A stretch of 64,000 bases of DNA from JBAZWV01 sp041660225 (GTDB lineage Bacteria; Patescibacteriota; Patescibacteriia; 2-12-FULL-60-25). The position numbers were made by a program, and so were the translations under genes. This document shows positions 51,078-59,454 of this stretch, one piece after another; within the stretch, counting starts at the first letter, position 1; every line of letters begins with the position of its first letter. A model generated the notes under the pieces. The model was not told the origin of the DNA and searched no databases. It saw only the letters and a program-made list of their open reading frames with translations. Where the stretch lies: contig JBAZWV010000003.1 in the NCBI GenBank assembly GCA_041660225.1, positions 1 through 64,000 on the forward strand. The letters are read 5' to 3'.

Positions 51078-51104
51078 CCCCGACACTCGTCGGGGTTTTT
51101 CTTT
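51078..51104 (+). terminator. Intrinsic terminator
   Basis: CCCCGAC-ACTC-GTCGGGG hairpin followed by a T run. Confidence 0.92.
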
Positions 51105-51149
51105 CCTCCGAGTATTGACTTTCTCTCCAGATGCCGTAGCGGTAGATGT

Positions 51150-52667
51150 ATGCCTGCAAATACATTGACCTCAGCAATTATCGGTCTTGATGCGTATCGT
51201 GTTGATGTTGAATGCGATATTTCTCCGGGTCTTCCTGCATTTCTTGTCGTCGGTCTTCCGGATACGGCGGTGCAAGAAGCACGTGAACGCGTGCGGAGTG
51301 CGCTGAAACATTCCGACCTTCCGTTTCCGCGGACCAAAATCACGATCAACCTTGCACCGGCGGATCTGCGCAAAGGCGGAACGCATTTCGATGTTGCGAT
51401 CGCGATGGCGGTACTCATGGCACATGGCGATATTCCGGCTCCACCGCCGGAAGGACGTCTGTTTCTGGGTGAACTCGCACTTGATGGGAGGCTTCGTCCG
51501 GTGCCGGGGACACTCTCGGCGTGTCTGCTCGCAAAACAGCTTGGGATTCGTGAGGTGATTATTCCGATGGAGAATGCGCCGGAGGCACTCCTCGTCCAAA
51601 ACCTCGCGATCCATCCGGCTGCGACGCTGCGAGAGGTCGTGGATCATGTGACGGGAAAGAAAACGATTCCTCCGGCGACGCCTGAGGCGTTTCCGAACAA
51701 GACGATCGCGCGAACGTATCCGGATATGGCGGCGGTGCGCGGACAGGAGCAGGCGAAACGTGCACTCGAAGTCGCGGCGGCGGGTGGACATAATATTTTG
51801 TTGCAAGGTCCACCGGGTTCGGGGAAGACGCTTCTCGCTCGCGCGTTCCCGGGAATTCTTCCGGAGATGACGCATGACGAAGCGCTGGATGTGACGCGCG
51901 TTCACTCCGTCGCGGGACTGTTGCCACGTGATGGGTTTGTCAGCGAACGTCCGTTCCGTGCGCCGCATCACACCGCGAGCGGCGTTGCGCTTGTGGGAGG
52001 CGGATCCATTCCGAAACCGGGAGAGATCTCTCTCGCGCATCGTGGTGTCTTGTTTATGGATGAGCTTCCGGAATTTCCGCGCTCCGTGCTTGAGAATCTA
52101 CGACAACCTCTTGAAGACGGCATCGTCACCGTGTCACGCGCACAAGGAACCGTGATGTTCCCCGCGAGGATCACGCTCGTCGCGGCAATGAATCCATGTC
52201 CGTGTGGATTCGCGACAGATCCAGATCGACCGTGCATGTGTACGCCGGTACAAACGTTGAATTATCGGAAGCGACTTTCGGGTCCGCTTCTCGACCGGAT
52301 TGATCTCATGATCGGTGTCCCGAAAGTTCCGACGGATCGGCTGATTGATCTCGAACCCGGCGAGGGATCGGCCGACATTCGTCGGAGGGTCCAGGCGGCG
52401 CGGGACCGGCAACGCGAACGGTTTCGGGATCTCGGCATTGTGACGAACGCCGAGCTCTCAAGTGATCATGTCCGACGTCTTATCCATCCAACCGAGGGAG
52501 CGAGATCGCTCCTTGCACGTGCCGTCGACACGTACCGTTTGTCCGCACGGGTGTACTTCCGAATTTTGAAGGTCGCCCAGACAATTGCCGACATTGATGG
52601 CGTCAATGAGGTCGATATTCCGCACCTTGCGGAGGCGCTTCAGTACCGTCAGACGACGGAGAACTAA
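51150..52667 (+). CDS. YifB/ComM-family AAA+ ATPase (Mg-chelatase-like)
   Basis: 505 residues. An N-terminal Lon-protease-like domain (~1-165; VDVECDISPGLPAFLVVGLPDTAVQEARERVRSAL-type start, INLAPADLRKGG), the AAA+ core with Walker A GPPGSGKTLLARA and Walker B GVLFMDELPEF, the Cys-rich insertion CPCGF ... PCMC and a C-terminal helical domain (SARVYFRILKVAQTIADIDG). In competent bacteria ComM is a helicase that drives branch migration during transformation. In CPR, where type IV pili and DNA uptake genes are common, this would fit uptake of foreign DNA. Confidence 0.94.
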   Translation: MPANTLTSAIIGLDAYRVDVECDISPGLPAFLVVGLPDTAVQEARERVRSALKHSDLPFPRTKITINLAPADLRKGGTHFDVAIAMAVLMAHGDIPAPPPEGRLFLGELALDGRLRPVPGTLSACLLAKQLGIREVIIPMENAPEALLVQNLAIHPAATLREVVDHVTGKKTIPPATPEAFPNKTIARTYPDMAAVRGQEQAKRALEVAAAGGHNILLQGPPGSGKTLLARAFPGILPEMTHDEALDVTRVHSVAGLLPRDGFVSERPFRAPHHTASGVALVGGGSIPKPGEISLAHRGVLFMDELPEFPRSVLENLRQPLEDGIVTVSRAQGTVMFPARITLVAAMNPCPCGFATDPDRPCMCTPVQTLNYRKRLSGPLLDRIDLMIGVPKVPTDRLIDLEPGEGSADIRRRVQAARDRQRERFRDLGIVTNAELSSDHVRRLIHPTEGARSLLARAVDTYRLSARVYFRILKVAQTIADIDGVNEVDIPHLAEALQYRQTTEN

Positions 52668-52691
52668 TTGTCCGGCGTCCACACCCGAGGG

Positions 52692-52720
52692 TTGACCAAA
52701 CTCTTGCGAAATGCTAAGCT
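52692..52720 (+). promoter_or_regulatory. Promoter upstream of the M23 gene
   Basis: TTGACC (52692-52697), 17 nt, TAAGCT (52715-52720). Followed by an 11-codon open frame (ATG at 52734) and a long leader to the M23 gene. Confidence 0.6.
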
Positions 52721-52912
52721 TTCGTCACTCAAAATGGGTATTTTCCCTCAAGGAAACTTAAAGAAATAAGCGCACACGGGCCTGTCGTTTGACCCCTCCA
52801 GCTGCTCCGAACACACGACGTCCGCGGTTCGTATAAGAGGTTCAATATCACCCCCTTCATCAAACATCTCGCCACCTCCACTGCGATCGCCCTCTTCCGG
52901 GCGACTCGTGCC

Positions 52913-54223
52913 TTGAAGCGTGGATTACAATATCTTTTTGCGGGCCTTGGCCGCCTGCTCGCCCCGGTCGGGCATGTCTTCGTGCGCTGGATCATCCTTC
53001 CGGTGTACCAGACCGTGGTAACCCTCCACCTGAAATTCCAACGGACCGCATTGCCGACGCGCGGACTCCTTATTTTCATTGCAAGTAATCGGTATCTTTT
53101 TCATACGATCCTCGCGCTTGCGACAGCCGCCACCATTGTGACAAACGTCCAGGCTCGCCAGGTGCTCGCGCAGGACATTGGTCAGAACAGTCTCCTGTAC
53201 GCGCTCGCGACCGATTCGGAAGTTGAGATCGTTCAAGAAAACGCTCGCGAAGAACAGCTTAATGCCACGCATGATGGCTATCTTGGCGAAGGAACACTCG
53301 CGGCCATCCCCCACATTGACTTTGACTACGACACGGAGGATGAGGCAAACCTCGCAACGATCGGCGTTCCAGGTACGATCAGCGCGCCGTCCGTTCCGGA
53401 GTCGGATATTGGTACGGCCCGTGCGCCGCGCACACGCACCGAAACCTACGCCGTAAAAGAAGGTGATACGATCGGTTCGATTGCCCAGAATTTCAACGTG
53501 AACGTCGGGACGATTTTGTGGAGTAATAATCTCACCGAGCGCCAATACATCCGTCCCGGTGATACGCTCAAAATTCCTCCGGTCTCCGGTGTTCTCGTGA
53601 CCGTCAAAAAAGGCGACACGATCACAAAACTCGCTTCCCGCTATGATGGAAACGCAGACGAGATTCGCGACTTCAACCGTATCGCGGATGAGTCCACGCT
53701 CGCTCTCGGCACCGAAATCATGATTCCGGGCGGTCGTCCGCTGGCTCCGGAACAAACGATCATCGCGATCGCGAGCCGTGCGCGTGAATCCTCAAGCGCA
53801 CAGGCGTCGGCATTGTCCAATATCAAGAAACCCGCCGATGCGAACGATGCTGCCCTGCCCTCTGCGCGTCTCCTCTGGCCTACGAGCGGCCATGTCATCA
53901 CCCAGTACTACGGCTGGAAGCATACGGGCGTCGATATCGACGGCGATTTCGCCTCCCCGCTCTATGCAGCCTATGACGGCGTCGTTTCGACGGCCGGCTG
54001 GAACACGGGTGGCTACGGTCTCCAGATTGTGGTCAAACACCCGAACGGCATGATGACGCGCTATGCTCACGCCTCAAAAATCTTCGTGAAAAACGGTGAA
54101 GCTGTGAAACGCGGACAGGTCATCGCCATGATGGGCTCGACCGGCCGCTCGACCGGTTCCCACCTCCACTTCGAAGCCTACGTGAACGGCAAACGGGTCA
54201 ATCCCCTCGCCTACATCAAATAA
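52913..54223 (+). CDS. Membrane-anchored LysM-M23 peptidoglycan endopeptidase
   Basis: 436 residues from the TTG at 52913. An N-terminal membrane-proximal region with hydrophobic helices (~15-45 and ~55-80), two LysM peptidoglycan-binding modules (~165-215, TYAVKEGDTIGSIAQNF, and ~217-262, VTVKKGDTITKLASRY) and a C-terminal M23 zinc peptidase with H-x3-D (KHTGVDIDG) and HxH (SHLHFEAY) ligands. Cleaves peptide cross-links in the wall. No good ribosome-binding site precedes the TTG and the frame stays open back to 52793, reading as plausible protein, so the true start may be upstream and non-ATG. Confidence 0.9.
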   Translation: MKRGLQYLFAGLGRLLAPVGHVFVRWIILPVYQTVVTLHLKFQRTALPTRGLLIFIASNRYLFHTILALATAATIVTNVQARQVLAQDIGQNSLLYALATDSEVEIVQENAREEQLNATHDGYLGEGTLAAIPHIDFDYDTEDEANLATIGVPGTISAPSVPESDIGTARAPRTRTETYAVKEGDTIGSIAQNFNVNVGTILWSNNLTERQYIRPGDTLKIPPVSGVLVTVKKGDTITKLASRYDGNADEIRDFNRIADESTLALGTEIMIPGGRPLAPEQTIIAIASRARESSSAQASALSNIKKPADANDAALPSARLLWPTSGHVITQYYGWKHTGVDIDGDFASPLYAAYDGVVSTAGWNTGGYGLQIVVKHPNGMMTRYAHASKIFVKNGEAVKRGQVIAMMGSTGRSTGSHLHFEAYVNGKRVNPLAYIK

Positions 54224-54228
54224 GAACT

Positions 54229-54253
54229 CCCCGGCCTCTGCGCCGGGGATTTT
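54229..54253 (+). terminator. Terminator after the M23 gene
   Basis: CCCCGGC ... GCCGGGG hairpin followed by ATTTTG; the T tract is weak. Confidence 0.7.
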
Positions 54254-54264
54254 GTATCTGAGGA

Positions 54265-54293
54265 TTGACGCCTCCTCCATTTTCCTCTATCCT
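54265..54293 (+). promoter_or_regulatory. Promoter of tig
   Basis: TTGACG (54265-54270), 17 nt, TATCCT (54288-54293). The ATG at 54309 is 15 nt downstream, so the leader is only a few bases. Confidence 0.72.
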
Positions 54294-54308
54294 CGGCCCA
54301 CACATCCT

Positions 54309-55598
54309 ATGACTGAACCCGTCATCACGCGGCTCCCGAAGTCGCTCGTGGAACTCAAATTTGTCGTGACCCCCGAAGAGGCCCAACCGTATTTGGAGCA
54401 AGCCGCGCAGGAACTCCAAAACGCGAAACCGATCGCGGGATTCCGCCCGGGCAAAGCGCCGTACGACGAAGTGAAAAAGATTTTCACTGAAATGCGTATC
54501 TGGGAAACTGCGCTCGAACGGATCGTTCGTGCACGTTATGTTCATACCATTCTCGAACAAGCGATCGAGAGCATCGGCTCACCAGCAATTTCGGTTGAGC
54601 AGCTCGTGCCGGGACAGGACATCAAGTTTACGGTGACCGCTCCCGTCATGCCGAACGTCGTGTCGCTTATTGCGTACGACCAACCGCTCGTCACGAAAAA
54701 GAAAAAGACCGTCGGCGAATCAGAAGTTGATGCGGCGATTGAAGATCTTCGCAAAATGCGTCGCCAGGAAGTCGCCGTTGATCGCGCAGCAACGAAGGAT
54801 GACATGCTGCTTCTGGATCTCGAAATCAAAAAAGGCAACGTTCCGCTCGAAGGCGGCGCGAGTCAGAATTACCGCGTATATTTGAACGAACCCCACTATA
54901 TTCCGGGTTTTACGGAGCAGGTCGTGGGTCTCAAGAAGGGCGATACAAAGACGTTTGAGCTCACATTCCCGAAGGATCACTATCAAAAACATCTCGCGGG
55001 GGCGACGGTACAGTTCTCCGTCGTGATTCACGACACATTCGAGCTCGCGCTTCCTCCGCTTGATGAAGAATTCGCGAAAGGACTTGGACTCGAGTCTGTC
55101 GCGAAGCTCCGTGAGCTCCTCTCTGAGAATTTGAGCAAGGAAGCGCAGCAAAAAATTGATGAGGCTGCGGAAATCGAGCTTCTCGAAAAACTCGTCGATG
55201 GTTCCAAGTTCAGCGAAGTGCCGGAACTGCTCGTGAACGAAGAAGTCCGCCGCATGTTCAACGAACTCGAACACGCCGCCGAAGAGCAGGGCATGAATAT
55301 GGCCGATTATTTGTCGCAGCTCAAAAAGTCGGCGGATGAAATCAAGATGGATATGGTGCCGCAAGCGATCCGTCGCGTGCAGACGGCTGTTCTCGTGAAG
55401 GAAGTCGCGAAGAAAGAGAGCGTCGAGGTCGCGGATGAAGAGGTCAATGCCGAAATCGACCGCATCCTCGAAGGCGTCCAGGATAAAGAGTCCCGCGAAC
55501 GCGTTTCATCCACGGATTACCGCGATTACGTCGCGGCCCAGATGAAAAACCGTCGTACCCTTCAGCTTTTGAAGGAAAAGGCCATCAAAGAAGAGTAA
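54309..55598 (+). CDS. tig: Trigger factor (ribosome-associated chaperone)
   Basis: Binds nascent chains at the ribosomal exit tunnel. 429 residues: N-terminal ribosome-binding domain with the signature GFRPGKAPYDEV (~52-63), an FKBP-type PPIase domain (~160-245; GGASQNYRVYLNEPHYIPGFTEQVVGL) and the C-terminal chaperone arms (EVPELLVNEEVRRMFNELEH ... VADEEVNAEIDRILEG). I start at ATG 54309 because the frame upstream contains the promoter. Own terminator downstream. Confidence 0.96.
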   Translation: MTEPVITRLPKSLVELKFVVTPEEAQPYLEQAAQELQNAKPIAGFRPGKAPYDEVKKIFTEMRIWETALERIVRARYVHTILEQAIESIGSPAISVEQLVPGQDIKFTVTAPVMPNVVSLIAYDQPLVTKKKKTVGESEVDAAIEDLRKMRRQEVAVDRAATKDDMLLLDLEIKKGNVPLEGGASQNYRVYLNEPHYIPGFTEQVVGLKKGDTKTFELTFPKDHYQKHLAGATVQFSVVIHDTFELALPPLDEEFAKGLGLESVAKLRELLSENLSKEAQQKIDEAAEIELLEKLVDGSKFSEVPELLVNEEVRRMFNELEHAAEEQGMNMADYLSQLKKSADEIKMDMVPQAIRRVQTAVLVKEVAKKESVEVADEEVNAEIDRILEGVQDKESRERVSSTDYRDYVAAQMKNRRTLQLLKEKAIKEE

Positions 55599-55602
55599 GA
55601 GG

Positions 55603-55635
55603 AAGCCCTCCCGCACAACGCCGGAGGGCTTTTTT
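55603..55635 (+). terminator. Terminator after tig
   Basis: GCCCTCCCG ... CGGAGGGC stem followed by six T. Confidence 0.9.
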
Positions 55636-55666
55636 GATATCTGAAAACAGGTTACCCTCCCTGCAT

Positions 55667-56506
55667 ATGAAATTTGGAGCTCATGTTTCGATCGCGGGCG
55701 GGATGCAGAACGCGCCGCTCAACGCCGCTGTTCTTGGATGCGAAATCTTTCAGATGTTCAGCCGTTCGCCGCAAGGTGGGCCTGCGCCGAAACTGACGCC
55801 GGAGATCGTCGACGAATTCCGAAAGAACTGTGAAGAGCACGATCTCTCGGAATGGGTGATCCATTCGCCGTACTACATTAACTTTGCATCTCCGCTTCCG
55901 GCGACACGCGCGAGCAGCGCACGAATCATTCGCGAAGAACTTGAACGCGGAACAATTCTTGGTGCTGCGTACGTCATGTTCCATCCGGGCAGCGCACGAG
56001 AGACCGGAGAAAAAGAAGCGGTGAAGCTGTGTGTGAACGGAATAAAAAAAGTACTTGATGGATACAAGGGAACGACGAAACTTCTGATCGAAATTTCTGC
56101 GGGCGCGGGGATGATCATCGGTGATACGTTCGAAGAAGTCGCAGAACTTCTTGAGGGTGTTGATGATCCGGAGCTCGGTGTCTGCTTTGATACGGCGCAT
56201 GCCTTTGCGAGCGGCTATGATTTACGCGATGCAAAAAGCGTCGAAAAGACCTTTAAAACCTTTGATTCGCTGATTGGACTCAATAGACTCAAAATGAGTC
56301 ATTGCAATGACTCCAAAGTCGGACTGGGTGAACGACGCGATCGTCATGAACATCTTGGTGAAGGTCACATCGGTCTCGCGGGGTTTGAGGCGATCGTAAA
56401 AATGAAAAAACTTTCGCACATGAACTTGTATCTCGAAACGGAGTTCGATGAGGTGAAGCGGAAACACGAATTGCAGATTTTAAAAAAATTTCGCGGAAAA
56501 AAATGA
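55667..56506 (+). CDS. nfo: Endonuclease IV (AP endonuclease)
   Basis: Cuts DNA at abasic sites in base-excision repair. 279-residue TIM-barrel enzyme with the three-metal site: KFGAHVSIAGGM, WVIHSPYYINFA, YVMFHPGSA, LLIEISAGAG (glutamate ligand), GVCFDTAHAFASGYD, MSHCNDSK and HEHLGEGHIG, then YLETEFDEV. All nine ligand positions look present. ATG at 55667 has TACCCT 8 nt upstream (leaderless style). The stop overlaps the next gene by 4 nt. Confidence 0.95.
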   Translation: MKFGAHVSIAGGMQNAPLNAAVLGCEIFQMFSRSPQGGPAPKLTPEIVDEFRKNCEEHDLSEWVIHSPYYINFASPLPATRASSARIIREELERGTILGAAYVMFHPGSARETGEKEAVKLCVNGIKKVLDGYKGTTKLLIEISAGAGMIIGDTFEEVAELLEGVDDPELGVCFDTAHAFASGYDLRDAKSVEKTFKTFDSLIGLNRLKMSHCNDSKVGLGERRDRHEHLGEGHIGLAGFEAIVKMKKLSHMNLYLETEFDEVKRKHELQILKKFRGKK

Positions 56507-56775
56507 CGCGCTTCACGGTTCGTATTATTCCGAATGCATCTCGATCCGAGCTCGTCGGTTTTGAAAATAGTGCGTGGAAAATTCGTCTCGCCGCCCCGCC
56601 GGTTGATGGAAAGGCGAATGAGAAACTCGTGCGCTTCTTGGCGGATCTTCTTGATCTGTCTTTGAGCGAAATTGAAATCGTGAAAGGCCAAACGTCGAAA
56701 ACGAAATTGATTGAAGCCCGGTGTGCACCGGATGACGTGATGGAAAAACTGAAAGACGCTTCCTCCAAATCTTAA
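56503..56775 (+). CDS. DUF167/YggU-family protein
   Basis: 90 residues of the YggU-like fold: FTVRIIPNASRSELVGF, then the family signature RLAAPPVDGKANEKLVRFLADLL and IEIVKGQTSKTKLIEAR. Function unknown; widespread in bacteria. Its ATG overlaps the nfo stop by 4 nt, so it is the second gene of that operon. Its end overlaps the converging yidD gene by 4 nt. Confidence 0.93.
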   Translation: MTRFTVRIIPNASRSELVGFENSAWKIRLAAPPVDGKANEKLVRFLADLLDLSLSEIEIVKGQTSKTKLIEARCAPDDVMEKLKDASSKS

Positions 56776-57023
56776 ACGACAGGATCGTGCCCGCCGATGT
56801 GCCACGGGGTACAGCGGAAGATTCGCTTGAGACCCATCCAGGATCCTTTCAGGAGTCCGTATCTTCCGATCGCTTGGCGGGTGTACTCAGAGCAGGTCGG
56901 CGTATAACCGCAAACCCGCATGGGCATAAAGCGGGCGAAGGGGCCGTGATCGAGAGAAAGCGTCCGTTGATAGATGACGATCAAGAACTGACCAAGCCTG
57001 GCCGGGGTCTCTCGGACCGTCAT
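56772..57023 (-). CDS. yidD: Membrane protein insertion efficiency factor YidD
   Basis: 83 residues. Family signature is unmistakable: LIVIYQRTLSLDHGPFARFM, then RVCGYTPTCSEYTRQAIGRYGLLKGSWMGLKRI and CTPWHIGGHDPV. Assists YidC-dependent membrane insertion. Its ATG overlaps the rnpA stop by 4 nt in the conserved rpmH-rnpA-yidD order; yidC is not within reach on the 3' side, where the strand changes to the nfo operon. Confidence 0.97.
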   Translation of the reverse strand: MTVRETPARLGQFLIVIYQRTLSLDHGPFARFMPMRVCGYTPTCSEYTRQAIGRYGLLKGSWMGLKRIFRCTPWHIGGHDPVV

Positions 57024-57439
57024 ACGGCCTTTTTTGCGTCTTTCGCGGCCCGTTTAGCACGGGTGCGGAGTGCGCCGGGGGACGGTTTGGCGGGTTTCGT
57101 GAGGGCTTCGGGGATTTTTCCCAGCAAACGCTCGATTTCCATCTTCAAATCAGCCGTATTCGCCTTCAATGCTTCGGGTTTCACAACAAAAAGGAGATGA
57201 AGGGCCTTCGGGATCGTTGGCAAAAACATGCGTAAAATGGCACGAAGTCGACGTTTTACCCGATTTCGGTCGACGGCACGCTTAAAAACCTTCGTTGATG
57301 TAATAAACGCGATACGCGGGCCTGCATCAGCAACAGAACGGACCCGCATGGTCACAAACGGACCAAAAACCGACCGTCCTTGGTTGGCCAGCTTCTCAAA
57401 ATGGCGTTTTTGGGTCAGTCGGTGTGTTTTTTCGAGCAT
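57020..57439 (-). CDS. rnpA: Ribonuclease P protein component
   Basis: 139 residues. Core of ~110 with TQKRHFEKLANQGRSVFGPFV, the conserved RNR motif in AVDRNRVKRRLRAILR and a central VKPEALKAN strand. Binds RNase P RNA and 5' leaders of pre-tRNA. The C-terminal ~30 residues are Lys/Ala/Pro-rich, longer than usual. Follows rpmH after a terminator-like hairpin; coupled to yidD. Confidence 0.96.
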   Translation of the reverse strand: MLEKTHRLTQKRHFEKLANQGRSVFGPFVTMRVRSVADAGPRIAFITSTKVFKRAVDRNRVKRRLRAILRMFLPTIPKALHLLFVVKPEALKANTADLKMEIERLLGKIPEALTKPAKPSPGALRTRAKRAAKDAKKAV

Positions 57440-57448
57440 ATTTGAGAT

Positions 57449-57484
57449 AAAACCCCTGAAGAGATGCCTCGACAGGGGTTTTTC
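57449..57484 (-). terminator. Terminator or attenuator between rpmH and rnpA
   Basis: CCCCTG ... CAGGGG hairpin with a 14-nt loop, followed on the minus strand by TTTT. Situated between the rpmH stop and the rnpA start. Probably sets the usual excess of rpmH over rnpA transcript. Confidence 0.75.
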
Positions 57485-57634
57485 TTACCGGGCTTTCTTG
57501 AGTGTGAGCTTCTTGCGACCCTTGGCGCGGCGGCGCGAGAGCACTTCGCGTCCCTTTTTGGTGCTCATCCGGGCACGGAAGCCGTGAACCTTGGAGCGGC
57601 GGCGCTTTTTGGGCTGATATGTGCGTTTGGTCAT
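57485..57634 (-). CDS. rpmH: 50S ribosomal protein L34
   Basis: 49-residue basic protein: starts MTKRTYQPKKRRRSKVHGFR and continues ARMSTKKGREVLSRRRAKGR, the L34 signature, with a slightly extended KKLTLKKAR end. ATG at 57632-57634, TAA at 57485-57487. First gene of the rpmH-rnpA-yidD unit, divergent from dnaA, the arrangement found next to many bacterial origins. Confidence 0.97.
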   Translation of the reverse strand: MTKRTYQPKKRRRSKVHGFRARMSTKKGREVLSRRRAKGRKKLTLKKAR

Positions 57635-57817
57635 GCGTAAGGTTACTAGAAGAGTATTGGGCGATTATGCCGAAAAACTTGTTTTTTGGCAAGATGCCTC
57701 TGCCCCCTGTGAAAAAATCGCCTACCTGTCCCCTTTCTATCCACAGATTTGACTTCGTCGTACGCGACTGTTGATATTTGTATAGATTTTTTTCTATCGC
57801 ACCTCTTTTTTTCACGT
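57635..57817. promoter_or_regulatory. rpmH-dnaA divergent control region
   Basis: 183 nt between the divergent genes. One DnaA-box-like 9-mer, CTATCCACA (57737-57745), 8 of 9 matches. AT-rich T runs just before dnaA. TTGACT (57750) and TTGATA (57772) are possible -35 boxes for dnaA. Confidence 0.5.
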
Positions 57818-59215
57818 ATGGACTTCGCAGAAACTTGGCAGGCGGCTCTGGGAGAGCTCGAGCTCACTCTTTCCAAAGCCAACTTCACGACATGGTTTAA
57901 AAACACCTTTATTTCGTCGATCAACGAAGGGAAGGTCGTTGTCTGCGTGCCGAATACGTTTACAAAAGCGTGGCTTGAAAAAAAATACCACGACTCCGTG
58001 CTCAAAGCGCTCCGCAACGTCACAAACAACAGCGCTCGTGAGATTCAATATAAAGTAGAGGTACGAAATACGTCCCAAGCGATATTTACCGCTGATGCGG
58101 CGACGATTTCAAATGAAGTTACGGATGCGATTCCGTCGTTTGAATCCGCGAACGGGCCGCGAACACCGATTGGAGGTTCGGATTCGGGCCTGAACCCTCG
58201 TTACGTCTTCGAAAACTACGTTGTTGGCAAAACAAACGAGCTCGCGCATGCCGCAGCCGTTGCCATCGCGGCAAAACCCGGCACCGCATACAATCCGCTC
58301 TTCCTTTTTGGAGGATCCGGTCTCGGAAAAACCCATTTGCTCCATGCCATCGGTCAGCATGTACTCGCTTCCAACCCTGAGGCGAAAATTCTCTATGTTA
58401 CGTGCGAACGGTTTACCAACGACTTTATTCAGATGATCCGCAGCGGCCGGGGAAAAGAGTTTAAGGACATGTATCGCGCCGTGGACGTCCTTCTCGTCGA
58501 TGATATCCAATTCATTACGGGCAAAGAGGGTACACAGGAGGAATTTTTTCATACCTTTAACGAGCTGCACCAGGCGAATAAGCAAATCGTGATCACGTCT
58601 GATCGCCAGCCGAAAGACATCCAAGCCCTCGAAAGCCGTCTCTTGTCACGGTTTGAATGGGGCATGACCGCCGACGTCTCGAGTCCGGACTTTGAAACGC
58701 GCGTCGCAATCCTCGAAGCAAAAATTCGTGAAAAACGTGTGGTTTTGGGCAATGAAATCCTGCGAACAATCGCGGGCGCGATTCAAACCAACGTTCGTGA
58801 GCTCGAGGGCGCCCTCAACAAAGTCCTGGCCTACCACCAATTTAAAAACACCACGCCAACACTTGAATCGGTCCAATCCTTGCTCCAGAGCTTAGCGCCG
58901 AACATTCCCAAACGGACGATCACACCGCGCAGACTCCTGGACATCATTACGGGGTATTACGAGATCACGCAGGAAGAATTACTCGGCAAGAGCCGCGAGC
59001 AGCGCCTCGCCTTTCCTCGTCAGGTCGCGATGTATCTTCTTCGCCACGAAGCGAAGTGCTCCTTCCCTGCGATCGGCGGACATCTTGGTGGACGCGATCA
59101 CACGACAGCCATGCACGCGTGTACCAAGATCGGCGATCTGGTCCAAAAAGACGAACAGCTCAAACGCGATCTTTCTCTGCTCCGCGAAAAACTCTACAGT
59201 TCGACCTCGGGATAA
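57818..59215 (+). CDS. dnaA: Chromosomal replication initiator DnaA
   Basis: 465 residues. Domain I at the N-terminus (TWQAALGELELTLSKANFTTWF, ...WLEKKY), a variable linker, AAA+ domain III with Walker A GGSGLGKTHLLHAIG and Walker B VLLVDDIQFI, sensor residues ALESRLLSRFEWG, and domain IV with the DnaA signature GGRDHTTAMHA in the recognition HTH. ATG at 57818 is chosen because domain I begins there; the frame upstream is AT-rich leader. Followed by dnaN after a 239-nt gap rich in repeats. Confidence 0.98.
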   Translation: MDFAETWQAALGELELTLSKANFTTWFKNTFISSINEGKVVVCVPNTFTKAWLEKKYHDSVLKALRNVTNNSAREIQYKVEVRNTSQAIFTADAATISNEVTDAIPSFESANGPRTPIGGSDSGLNPRYVFENYVVGKTNELAHAAAVAIAAKPGTAYNPLFLFGGSGLGKTHLLHAIGQHVLASNPEAKILYVTCERFTNDFIQMIRSGRGKEFKDMYRAVDVLLVDDIQFITGKEGTQEEFFHTFNELHQANKQIVITSDRQPKDIQALESRLLSRFEWGMTADVSSPDFETRVAILEAKIREKRVVLGNEILRTIAGAIQTNVRELEGALNKVLAYHQFKNTTPTLESVQSLLQSLAPNIPKRTITPRRLLDIITGYYEITQEELLGKSREQRLAFPRQVAMYLLRHEAKCSFPAIGGHLGGRDHTTAMHACTKIGDLVQKDEQLKRDLSLLREKLYSSTSG

Positions 59216-59454
59216 ACCCGGTAGAAATGGGGACAAGGACGGGTGTCGGCTGGGGACGAAAATAGACTCGAACATTTCTCTCCACAGATGAGACGGCGTC
59301 ATCCCCCGTTCGTCCCGTTCCGTTGGGGACGAAAAAACACGAGGAACGATAATGATCATGGGCACGCGGACGATCCTTCCACACTGTCCACACCCCTTAT
59401 TACTACTGTTTATTTATTCTATTTAACCTAAAATAAGAAAGACCTGGATAAGAT
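59216..59454. other. dnaA-dnaN intergenic region, candidate oriC element
   Basis: 239 nt without a gene. Three direct repeats of TGGGGAC (59228, 59251, 59324), two of them extended to TGGGGACGAAAA, and an inverted TTCGTCCC (59309). DnaA-like 9-mers CTCTCCACA (59278-59286) and CTGTCCACA (59384-59392), each 7 of 9. An AT-rich tract (about 59396-59437) next to them could be the unwinding element. dnaN starts at the end of this AT tract. Confidence 0.5.

Noticed and set aside
51171..52040. 289-aa minus-strand frame
   Set aside because: Shadow of the YifB/ComM gene, Arg-rich composition typical of the reverse strand.
52725..52912. c-di-AMP (ydaO) riboswitch before the M23 endopeptidase
   Set aside because: This class often controls wall hydrolases, but I cannot find its conserved GGGGAACC-type and GGGUGAA-type segments here.
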